DNA of 23,160 nt. It comes from CAZGYE01 sp964530165 (GTDB lineage: Bacteria; Planctomycetota; Planctomycetia; Planctomycetales; Planctomycetaceae). This document shows, piece after piece, positions 7,823 to 17,402 of the stretch. The notes beneath the pieces were generated by a model that saw only the letters and a program-made list of their open reading frames with translations, was not told the origin of the DNA and made no database searches. The stretch spans positions 1-23,160 of the forward strand of contig CAZGYE010000051.1 in assembly GCA_964530165.1 (NCBI GenBank), written 5' to 3'. Both the position numbers and the translations under genes were made by a program. The first letter of the stretch is position 1; each line of letters starts with the position of its first letter.

Positions 7823-9082
7823 TCAGTCGTCGTGCATGGCAGCGGCCAAGATTTTCGACGTGCTCTCGCGCATGATCCGCGAGTCGACCATTTCGCCCTG
7901 CTGGAGCGTCGCCCGGACCTGCTTGCCGGAAATGAAGACCGGCTTCTCGTCGCTGTGGTTCTCCATCAGGTCGACGCGGCCCAGCGATTCGTAAAACGCG
8001 GCGAAACCGACATTGACGGGCTTAATTTGCAGCTCGCCGGCGAGGTTGTTGAAGATTTCCTGCGCGTCGAAGTCGCCCCAAATGGCCGTCCCGTCGTGAT
8101 ACGGGGCATCGGCGTGCTTGCGGCCGATGACAATGTGCGTGTAACCCATGTTCTGCCGATAGATGGCGTGCATCACCGCTTCCTTCGGACCGCCGTAGAA
8201 CATTTTGATGTCCAGCCCCAACAGCAACACGCGCTGTGGCACGCTTTCGCCGCGGGCCTTCCATAATTCGGGATCGCTGTCGCCGTCGCCCAATACCCGG
8301 TCGGTGATGAGGTGTTCGTATGTCTGCATGCGGATTTCCGCGTTGACGTCGTCCCCTTTAGTTTCGCCGACGAGCGGATTCAGCACGGCACCGGCATTGT
8401 GGCCGTCTCGCAGCAGCTTCTCCAGTCCGTACACCAGCGCGTACTCGTGAGCGCGGTGCAACGGATTGCGGGTCTGAAAGGCGACGACGGCCTCCCAGCC
8501 CTTGTCGGCCAGCAGCGACCGCACCTCCCGCGGCGTGAGCACGTACTTGCCGAAGCGGGGATTCTTCGGCTGGGGCAGTACACGAATCTCTCCGCCCAAC
8601 AGATGTGTCATCTCGGCATCGCCTGTGAGTACCATGTCGCCGCCGGGATGGTCAGTCCGTTCGGTCCCGTAGACGCTCTCGAGGTACTTCTGCTTGTCCC
8701 ACTCGAACACGTCGGTGACGTCCAACGTCGCGACGACGTCGCCGCCGGGTCCGGTCAGGGCAACCGTCTGTCCGGCCGAGAGCGTTCCGGCCAGTTCCGC
8801 AGCAATCGGCAGCGAGAGTGGGATCGCCCAAGCGTAGAGTGTGCCGTTGTTCTCGATGACCGCCTCGTCCAGCACGCGGTTGTAGACTTCGCCGTTCATC
8901 GGCCCGGTGAGCGGGCTGAGCGTGCCGTCGCCGAAACGATACACGGTCGACAAATCGGCCGCAGAGACCGGCACTTTCGGCAGCCCGGCGGCCTCTGCCT
9001 TGAAGCTGTCGGTTTCTTCGGTGGGCACGGTACGGCAAACAGGTTCGGTCAGTCCGCCGTGCGGGGGAATCAAATCGGCCAT
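7823..9082 (-). CDS. sat: Sulfate adenylyltransferase (ATP sulfurylase)
   Basis: 419-residue ATP sulfurylase, which makes APS and pyrophosphate from ATP and sulfate, the first step of sulfate assimilation or activation. Seen: the N-terminal PUA-like part (STVYRFGDGTLSPLTGPM), the nucleotide-binding signature QTRNPLHRAHE (about 203-213), the central VLNPLVGETKGDDV, and GRKHADAPYHDG (about 320-331), where most Sat proteins have GRDHAG. Near the C-terminus is ISGKQVRATLQQGE. There is no fused APS kinase domain. The ATG at 9082 was chosen over an upstream in-frame ATG at 9139, because AAAGGAA lies about 5 nt before it and the conserved PPHGG start of the family follows. No cysC, cysH, apr or cysN/D gene is beside it. 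A clear intrinsic terminator follows. The nearby sulfatases release sulfate, but a functional link is only inferred. Confidence 0.95.
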   Translation of the reverse strand: MADLIPPHGGLTEPVCRTVPTEETDSFKAEAAGLPKVPVSAADLSTVYRFGDGTLSPLTGPMNGEVYNRVLDEAVIENNGTLYAWAIPLSLPIAAELAGTLSAGQTVALTGPGGDVVATLDVTDVFEWDKQKYLESVYGTERTDHPGGDMVLTGDAEMTHLLGGEIRVLPQPKNPRFGKYVLTPREVRSLLADKGWEAVVAFQTRNPLHRAHEYALVYGLEKLLRDGHNAGAVLNPLVGETKGDDVNAEIRMQTYEHLITDRVLGDGDSDPELWKARGESVPQRVLLLGLDIKMFYGGPKEAVMHAIYRQNMGYTHIVIGRKHADAPYHDGTAIWGDFDAQEIFNNLAGELQIKPVNVGFAAFYESLGRVDLMENHSDEKPVFISGKQVRATLQQGEMVDSRIMRESTSKILAAAMHDD

Positions 9083-9398
9083 CGTTTCCTTTCTTCTCTT
9101 TTGGAAAGCACTTCCCAACAGACTCAAACTGCCCGTCACCCGCGGCGTTAGGACCGGTGGGAGATTGCGACCGGCAACTTAGGGGATCATCGCGATCAGG
9201 TCAAGCGGAGGTCCCTGCTACAGCGTCAACTTTTCGGAAACAGGACTGCCACAGTGCATCGACGACGTCTCCCCCTGTGTTTGGTCCGGGCCGACGCTTA
9301 CCCCGAAGCATGAGCGATACATCGTTGACATCCAACGTGCAATGCGTTCTGCTTTTTCTGACACTGGCCGCCCCCCGACTCGATGATGAGCTCCAGAA
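9083..9398. other. Divergent intergenic region between sat (minus) and the propeller gene (plus)
   Basis: A 316-nt region that must hold the promoters of both flanking genes. A TTGACA occurs at 9325-9330 on plus, but no good -10 lies at the right spacing, so I do not call a promoter. A short in-frame ATG peptide from 9310 has a hydrophobic run (CVLLFLTLAA), but the frame runs on into the next gene in the wrong phase and is not a supported gene. Nothing else is evident. Confidence 0.5.
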
Positions 9399-10520
9399 AT
9401 GCCGATGCTCAATACCGCCGCTGAAAAGAGACTCACCTGCCTCGCCCTGGCGATGGTCAATCAGGAAAAGGCGCGCGTCATTGTTTTGCCGCAACAGCAG
9501 GCCTCCGGCTTCTGGTTCGGTGGCGGCAACATGATCGAATCGCACGACGGAGTTTTGTACTTGGTTGGCCGCTACCGAAACCAGGGCGACTCACGGCTCG
9601 GCGTCGCCGCCGGTCGGCGGGGGCTCGAGCTGGCCATCTTTGAGCTTCAGCGACCGGGTCTTTCCTCCCGGAAAGTCGTGAGCTTCTCGAAGTCCGATCT
9701 GAACGTCGGCGATCGCGAGGTGCTGTCCATCGAGGGCAGTGCACTGCACTGGACCGATGACGGCGTGGAACTGTTCGTTTCCACCGAGAGAGCCAACATC
9801 GGATATCCCGCGGGTCTGGAACAGTTTCTCAAACCGGGAACCGGCGTGTGGACCATCGAGCACATCAAGGCCGACTCTATTGAAGGCCTGCGGGACGCAC
9901 CGATCGAAACGATTCTCGAATCCCGGGACCCGTGCCACCTGCACCTCAAGGATCCGTTTCTTTACGAGACGCCCGATGGCGACTTGGTCCTGCTGTTTTG
10001 CAGCCATCCGTTTTGTTGGACGAGCTCGAACACCGGCTACGCAATACGCCGTAGGGGAGACGCGGCTTTCGGTCCGGTGAATTACGGCGTTTTCCCGCGA
10101 GGATTCACATGGGACGTGGCCATGACGCGGGGCACCGCCGTCGTCGACGTGCCGCAGCGCGGTCTGTTTTGCGCAGGTCGTGTGAGTCTGCTGTTTTACG
10201 ACGGGGGAGAATCGGTGCGAAACCTCGACGAGCATGCGTCTGCCGTCCGGCGTCCCCGAGGTTACTCGTGCGAGGAGATTGGCGGCGTCGCGTATCTCCT
10301 CGACGGCGATCTCAGACGGATCGATCGACTTTCGAAGAATCACCCTTTGTTCGTCAGCCCCTGGGGAACCGGTTGCAGCCGGTATGTCGACGTTCTGCGA
10401 AGCCGCGACGGCGTGTTTGTCACCTGGCAGCAGTCTCAGGACGATCGTTCGCAGCCGCTGGTCATGAACTTCGTGAGCAACGACGAAATCGACGACCTGC
10501 TGAGTCAGCCTCCACGCTGA
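9399..10520 (+). CDS. Predicted beta-propeller protein, glycoside-hydrolase (GH43/GH32-like) fold
   Basis: 373 residues, no signal peptide or membrane segment, so probably cytoplasmic. The sequence is built of short beta-blade-like repeats. SGFWFGGGNMIE and LYLVGRYRNQGDSR near the N-terminus, EGSALHWTDDGVELFVSTE, and HLKDPFLYETPDGDLVLLFC in the middle resemble the five-bladed propeller of families GH43/GH32/GH130, where a DPF-type motif carries an active-site Asp. This is fold-level recognition only; I cannot name a substrate or confirm catalytic residues. Two nearby ATGs (9399 and 9405) are possible starts; a weak GAGCTCC precedes both. It stands alone between a minus-strand sat gene and a 400-nt intergenic region, so it is likely monocistronic. 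Alternative: a sialidase-like or purely structural propeller. Confidence 0.65.
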   Translation: MPMLNTAAEKRLTCLALAMVNQEKARVIVLPQQQASGFWFGGGNMIESHDGVLYLVGRYRNQGDSRLGVAAGRRGLELAIFELQRPGLSSRKVVSFSKSDLNVGDREVLSIEGSALHWTDDGVELFVSTERANIGYPAGLEQFLKPGTGVWTIEHIKADSIEGLRDAPIETILESRDPCHLHLKDPFLYETPDGDLVLLFCSHPFCWTSSNTGYAIRRRGDAAFGPVNYGVFPRGFTWDVAMTRGTAVVDVPQRGLFCAGRVSLLFYDGGESVRNLDEHASAVRRPRGYSCEEIGGVAYLLDGDLRRIDRLSKNHPLFVSPWGTGCSRYVDVLRSRDGVFVTWQQSQDDRSQPLVMNFVSNDEIDDLLSQPPR

Positions 10521-10545
10521 GAGGACTCGCCGGGAGAATCCTCTC
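10519..10545 (+). terminator. Possible terminator hairpin after the propeller gene
   Basis: GAGAGGA (10519-10525, overlapping the stop codon) pairs perfectly with TCCTCTC (10539-10545), with a 13-nt loop. A second small hairpin (TCGTCG/CGACGA, 10544-10559) abuts it. There is no U-tract, so intrinsic termination is doubtful. Confidence 0.3.
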
Positions 10546-10920
10546 GTCGTGCTCGACGACCTTCACGAGGTGTACGCGGGCATTCTCGGTCCACGAAACA
10601 TCAGAAGATAACATGAACGTGTAAACACCCCATGTTGTGGGGGCATGGCGTCGGTGTGAGGCGGACCAGCGGAATACGAATTGTTGTTTTTTTTGCTGAA
10701 GTCACTTGACTTTTTAACATCGAATTGTTTTGATATGAAAATATGTGAGATATAATGTTACCAGAGTGTGCTGATTAGTTCGGTTGTCGGGACCGACGGC
10801 CGCGTCGTCACCCGCACCGACCCACCTGAATTGAAACTGCCCGTAGTTTGTTGACAAGCCGTACGAAAGAGCAGCAAACGGACCATTTCCAACACGAAAA
10901 CCGAAGAAAGGAGTGCTGCG
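10521..10920. other. 400-nt intergenic region with an AT-rich island
   Basis: There is no gene here. From about 10680 to 10765 the sequence is strikingly AT-rich against a GC-rich background, with an 8-T run near 10687-10694. A small CCCCA/TGGGG hairpin lies at 10630-10644. The region holds the best promoter in the window and a long leader (about 155 nt) ahead of the DUF1501 gene, with an AAAGGAG ribosome site shortly before the ATG at 10921. Confidence 0.6.
10730..10756 (+). promoter_or_regulatory. Strong candidate sigma-70-type promoter for the DUF1501 operon
   Basis: A perfect TATAAT occurs at 10751-10756, with TTGATA at 10730-10735 (15-nt spacer), inside the only strongly AT-rich stretch of the window. 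A second TTGACT lies at 10706-10711. Initiation near 10763 would give a leader of about 155 nt before the DUF1501 start. The -35 spacing is short, so the exact hexamer pair is uncertain. Confidence 0.55.
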
Positions 10921-12219
10921 ATGCGTAACAAAATGGCGCGCCGTCAATTTTTGCACGTGGGATTTGCCGGCGGCATCGGATTGACATTGGGCGATTATTT
11001 TCGCCTTCAGAAGGCCCAGGCTGACATCAAACAGTATGCCAGTGAGGAAGGGACCGCGAAGTCGGTCATCTTCATTTATCTGCCGGGTGGGGCGGCCCAC
11101 CAGGAGACATGGGACCCCAAGCCGCACGCCCCCATCGAGTACCGCGGCCCCATGAAGTCGATCGCCACGAACGTCGACGGTGTGTTCATCAATGAGATGC
11201 TCAAACAGACCGCTCAGGTGACCGACAAGATCGCGATCTGCCGCTCCATGACGCACGGCGAAGCGGCGCATGCGCGGGGAACGCACAACATGTTCACCGG
11301 CTACCGTCCCAGCCCGGTCATCAAGTACCCCAGCATGGGCAGCATCGTGGCTCATGAGTTCGGCCCGCGGAAGAGTCTGCCGCCTTACGTCTGCATTCCG
11401 GGCCAGCCGAACCAGTTTGCCGCCACCGGGTACTTGAGCTCGTCGTATGCTCCGTTCAGCCTCGGTTCCGATCCGGCCAGCGGCAATTTCACCGTCAAGG
11501 ACCTGAATCTGCCGGGTGGAGTGGACGACAACCGCTTTACACGAAGACGTCGGATTTTGGATGCGGTCAACGATCACTTCGTCTCCAAAGAGAAATCGGA
11601 CTCGCTGGATGCCGTCGATTCGTTCTACCAGCGGGCTTATGGTCTGGTCAGCTCAAAGGATGCTCGCGAAGCGTTCAACATCAGTGCCGAGCCGGCCAAG
11701 ATTCGCGACGAATACGGCCGCAACACGGCCGGGGCCCGCATGCTGCTGGCTCGCCGGTTGGTCGAGGGGGGTGCTCGGTTCGTCACGCTGACCTACGGCG
11801 GCTGGGATATGCATGGGAACATTGCCGGCGGCATTCACAGCCAGGCGCCGGCGTTCGATCAAGGCTTTGCGACGCTGATTCGCGACCTGGATCGCCGCGG
11901 ACTGCTCAAGTCGACGTTGGTCTGCATTGCCTCCGAGTTCGGCCGGACGCCGAAAATCAACGGGAACGCGGGCCGCGACCACTGGCCGAAGGTCTTCAGC
12001 GTCGTGCTGGCCGGCGGCGGTGTGAAAGGCGGCATCGTTTATGGTTCGTCGAACGCGACCGCCAGCGAACCGGAGGACAACGCGCTGTCCGTCGCGGACT
12101 GGGCCACGACAATCTACAAGTGCATCGGCATCGTCGCGGACAAAGAGTTGATGGCTCCCGGCGACCGCCCGATCGAGATCGTCAAGAACGGCAAAGTCCG
12201 CAAAGAATTGCTGGTGTAA
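10921..12219 (+). CDS. DUF1501 family protein with Tat-type signal
   Basis: 432 residues, typical length for DUF1501 (PF07394), a family placed in the alkaline phosphatase/sulfatase superfamily and abundant in planctomycetes; no enzymatic activity is assigned. The N-terminus ARRQFLHVGFAGGIGLTLG has the twin-arginine pattern (R7-R8-x-F10-L11) before a hydrophobic stretch, predicting export of a folded, probably metal-bound protein. Likely metal-site motifs seen: GGWDMHGN (D296, H298), EFGRTPKI (E339) and GRDHWP (D353, H354), plus the upstream PGGAAHQETWDPKP segment. A strong AAAGGAG precedes the ATG. The stop is 30 nt before the PPC gene, so co-transcription is very likely, and it is the first gene of the four-gene exported-protein block. 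Confidence 0.93.
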   Translation: MRNKMARRQFLHVGFAGGIGLTLGDYFRLQKAQADIKQYASEEGTAKSVIFIYLPGGAAHQETWDPKPHAPIEYRGPMKSIATNVDGVFINEMLKQTAQVTDKIAICRSMTHGEAAHARGTHNMFTGYRPSPVIKYPSMGSIVAHEFGPRKSLPPYVCIPGQPNQFAATGYLSSSYAPFSLGSDPASGNFTVKDLNLPGGVDDNRFTRRRRILDAVNDHFVSKEKSDSLDAVDSFYQRAYGLVSSKDAREAFNISAEPAKIRDEYGRNTAGARMLLARRLVEGGARFVTLTYGGWDMHGNIAGGIHSQAPAFDQGFATLIRDLDRRGLLKSTLVCIASEFGRTPKINGNAGRDHWPKVFSVVLAGGGVKGGIVYGSSNATASEPEDNALSVADWATTIYKCIGIVADKELMAPGDRPIEIVKNGKVRKELLV

Positions 12220-12249
12220 ACAATCCCCCAAACCTGGAAGGTGCTCTTC

Positions 12250-14712
12250 ATGCGAACACGAGTTTTCTTCCTGTCAACGATTGCCCTGGCTTGCACGTTT
12301 CACTCTCAAGCAGCATTCGCCTCTTCCCCCTCGTTGAGCATCATTGTGCCGCGGGGCTGTCAGCGCGGGGCGGAAACCGTGCTGACCTTCAGCGGGGCGA
12401 GACTGGCCGACGCCCAGGAGATTCTGTTCTATGACGCCGGCTTCACCGTCAAGAAAATCGAGCCGAATGGGGCCAACCAGGTCAAGGTGACGGTCCAAGT
12501 CGCGCCGGACTGCCGGCTCGGTGAACACGTGGCTCAGGTGCGCACCAAGAGCGGGATTTCCGATTATCGCACGTTCTACGTCGGTCCGTTCGCAAACGTC
12601 GCCGAGAAAGAGCCAAACAGCGCGTTCGACAGTCCGCAGCCGGTCTCGTTGAACGTCACCGTCACTGGCGTCGTGCAGAACGAGGACGTGGACTACTACG
12701 TCGTCGAAGCCAAGAAAGGACAACGCATCTCGGCCGAAGTCGAAGGGATGCGGTTGGGGACGACGCTGTTCGATCCATATCTGGCCATTCTCGACAGCAA
12801 ACGGTTCGAGCTGACGGCCGCCGACGATTCGCCGCTGCTCAGGCAGGACGCCGTGGTGTCGATTGTCGCCCCGCAAGATGGGAAATACGTCATCCAGGTT
12901 CGCGAAAGCGCCTACGGCGGCAGCAGCGCTTGCCGTTATCGGCTGCACGTGGGCACATTCCCGCGGCCTACAGCCGTCTATCCCGCCGGCGGGAAGCTGG
13001 GTGAAGAGATGGAAGTCACCTTCATCGGCGATCCGGCTGGCGAGTTCAAGCAGCGCGTCAAGCTGCCCGCAGAGCCGGCTTCCGACTTCGGTCTGGTGCC
13101 CGGCAGCGGCAATGCGATTGCCCCGTCGCCGAACCCGTTCCGTTTGTTCGAGCACGGCAACGCCCTGGAAAAAGAGCCGAACAACGACGTCGCCCAAGCC
13201 ACACCCGCACAGTTGCCGCTGGCGCTGAATGGCATCATCGAAAAGCCGGGCGACGTCGACTGCTTCAAGTTCCCAGCCAAGAAGGGGCAGAGCTTCGATG
13301 TCGAGTGCTATGCCCGCCGGGTGCGTTCGCCGCTCGATCCGGTGATGAACCTGTATTACGCCGACGGCCGGAGCATCGCGGGGAACGACGACTCGCGCGG
13401 TCCGGATAGCTATTTCCGTTTCCGTGTTCCCGCCGACGGCGAGTACGTCGTCCGCGTCACCGATCACTTGGGCCGCGGTGGGAAAGATTTCGTCTACCGC
13501 ATCGAGTTCCAGCCGGTCAAGCCAAAATTAACGCTGGGCATTCCGCGAGTTGCCCGTTACTCGCAGAGTCGGCAGACGATCTTCGTTCCGCGCGGCAACC
13601 GGTTTGCGACGCTGATCTCCGCCAGCCGAGCCAACTTCGGCGGCGAAATCGTTCTTGATCCCAAAGATTTGCCGACAGGTATCAAGATGATCGCCGAGCC
13701 GATGGCGGCCAATCTGAACGTGATGCCGGTCGTCTTCGAGGCGGCCGCCGACGCTCCCGTGGCTGGCAAGCTGATCGATTTCACCGGCCGGCACGCCGAT
13801 CCGAAGACGGGCATCGTCGGCAGCTTCCACAACACGGCAGACTTGATCCGCGGTGCTCCGGGGCAATCGATCTATTGGAGACGTGACGTCCAGAAGTTGG
13901 CCGTCGCGGTCATCGACGAAGTGCCCTTCCGCCTGGAGATTGTCGAGCCGAAGGTGCCGCTGGTCCGTAACGGTTCCATGCAGTTGAAGATCGTCGCTCA
14001 CCGCACAGAAGGGTTCGACGAGCCGATCAACGTGCAGTTGCCGTTCCGTCCGCCCGGCGTCGGTGCGGCCAGTTCGGTGAATATCCCCAAGGGCAAGAAC
14101 GAAGTCTTGTATCCGATTAACGCCAACGCAGGCGCGCAGATCAAGAAATGGAAAATCTACGCGATCGGCTCTTCCAACGTGAACGGGACGGCGTGGGTCT
14201 CATCGCAGTTGGCCAATCTGGAAATCGCAGCGCCGTACGTGCAGTTCACCATCGAACGTGCGGCCGTCGAACAGGGTCAGGAAACCGAAATGTACTGCAA
14301 GGTGCAGCACGATCGGCCGTTCCAGGGGGCCGCAAAAGTGCGTTTGGTCGGACTGCCGCACAAAGTCGTCGCGCCGGAACTGGAGCTCACCAAGGACATG
14401 AAAGAGCTGACCTTCAAGGTGACCACCGACAAGTCGAGTCCCGCCGGCCGGCACCGCAACGTCTTTTGCCAGGTCGTGATCACCCAGAACGGCGAGCCGA
14501 TCGTGCACAGTCGAGTCGGCGCCTCTGAGTTGCGGATCGACAAACCGCTCCCCTCACCGACGAAACCGGCCGCCAAAGGAAAACCCAAAGCGGTCGCCAA
14601 AACCGCGTCCACCAAGAAACCGGTCGTGAAGCGGCTCACACGATTGGAGAAGCTCCGACTCGAGGCGAAGAAACGGACCAAAGCCGAAAAGGCGGCGGAG
14701 AGATCGAAGTGA
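12250..14712 (+). CDS. Secreted protein with two PPC (pre-peptidase C-terminal) domains
   Basis: 820 residues. The signal peptide is about 1-25 (core VFFLSTIALACTFHSQAAFA). The mature protein begins with a TIG/Ig-like domain (SIIVPRGCQRGAETVLTFSG), then a first PPC domain at about 119-234 (EKEPNSAFDS, VDYYVVEAKKGQRISAEV, GKYVIQVRE), a linker and a second PPC domain at about 308-422 (EKEPNNDVAQA, VDCFKFPAKKGQSFDVE, GEYVVRVTD). Further beta-rich repeats follow. The C-terminal 50 residues are a Lys/Ala/Pro tail. PPC domains are non-catalytic beta-sandwiches found on secreted proteins; none of the usual peptidase motifs is present. An upstream GTG at 12241 is in frame, but the ATG at 12250 is better placed behind GGAAGG. 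It lies 30 nt after the DUF1501 gene. The role may be scaffolding or binding for its neighbours. Confidence 0.88.
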   Translation: MRTRVFFLSTIALACTFHSQAAFASSPSLSIIVPRGCQRGAETVLTFSGARLADAQEILFYDAGFTVKKIEPNGANQVKVTVQVAPDCRLGEHVAQVRTKSGISDYRTFYVGPFANVAEKEPNSAFDSPQPVSLNVTVTGVVQNEDVDYYVVEAKKGQRISAEVEGMRLGTTLFDPYLAILDSKRFELTAADDSPLLRQDAVVSIVAPQDGKYVIQVRESAYGGSSACRYRLHVGTFPRPTAVYPAGGKLGEEMEVTFIGDPAGEFKQRVKLPAEPASDFGLVPGSGNAIAPSPNPFRLFEHGNALEKEPNNDVAQATPAQLPLALNGIIEKPGDVDCFKFPAKKGQSFDVECYARRVRSPLDPVMNLYYADGRSIAGNDDSRGPDSYFRFRVPADGEYVVRVTDHLGRGGKDFVYRIEFQPVKPKLTLGIPRVARYSQSRQTIFVPRGNRFATLISASRANFGGEIVLDPKDLPTGIKMIAEPMAANLNVMPVVFEAAADAPVAGKLIDFTGRHADPKTGIVGSFHNTADLIRGAPGQSIYWRRDVQKLAVAVIDEVPFRLEIVEPKVPLVRNGSMQLKIVAHRTEGFDEPINVQLPFRPPGVGAASSVNIPKGKNEVLYPINANAGAQIKKWKIYAIGSSNVNGTAWVSSQLANLEIAAPYVQFTIERAAVEQGQETEMYCKVQHDRPFQGAAKVRLVGLPHKVVAPELELTKDMKELTFKVTTDKSSPAGRHRNVFCQVVITQNGEPIVHSRVGASELRIDKPLPSPTKPAAKGKPKAVAKTASTKKPVVKRLTRLEKLRLEAKKRTKAEKAAERSK

Positions 14713-14725
14713 CTATTAGAACGCC

Positions 14726-14787
14726 GGCGAGCGGGGGGCGTGAGCCCTCTGGTAACTGAAACAGCCGGCTTACGTCGGCCGCTCGCC
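14726..14787. repeat. Intergenic palindromic repeat
   Basis: A perfect 9-bp inverted repeat, GGCGAGCGG (14726-14734) and CCGCTCGCC (14779-14787), encloses GC-rich half-units (GGGGCGTGAGCCC, CCGGCTTACGTCGG). I recognise this 'GGCGAGCGGGGGGCGTGAG' style as a repeat class frequent between planctomycete genes; that is from memory. It lies 14 nt after the PPC stop in a 138-nt gap, where an RNA hairpin could tune expression of the downstream gene. Confidence 0.65.
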
Positions 14788-14850
14788 ATTCCTGTTGTCA
14801 AATGCTGTCACTGAAAACGAGACCGGGATCTTTCACAAGGACACCGAACC

Positions 14851-17292
<2,442 letters not shown>

Positions 17293-17300
17293 AAGAGCAG

Positions 17301-17370
17301 TCAGCGGTCAGCGGTCCGCTTTGAGCGATCAGCTCGATCTGTTTTGCTTCAATTGAACGCTGATCGCTGA
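17301..17370. repeat. Intergenic inverted repeat (TCAGCGGTCAGCG type)
   Basis: TCAGCGGTCAGCG (17301-17313) pairs with CGCTGATCGCTGA (17358-17370), 12 of 13 positions. Each arm is itself a tandem of a 7-bp unit (TCAGCGG TCAGCG). It fills most of the 110-nt gap between the DUF1553 and WD40 genes, ending about 20 nt before the AGGAGA ribosome site of the latter. It is a different sequence family from the other palindromes in this window. Confidence 0.65.
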
Positions 17371-17402
17371 TTGCTGACAGCTTCGAACACAGGAGAATTG
17401 AG

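Noticed and set aside
9325..9330. TTGACA as a promoter for the propeller gene
   Set aside because: No acceptable -10 hexamer was found at 16-19 nt spacing.
9310..9534. Short plus-strand frame with a hydrophobic run (CVLLFLTLAA) upstream of the propeller gene
   Set aside because: It runs into the downstream gene in the wrong phase and loses any protein-like character; there is no ribosome site or family match.
12274..13467. 397-codon minus-strand open frame opposite the PPC gene
   Set aside because: It is an antisense shadow with no motif and no ribosome site; the plus-strand PPC domains are clear.
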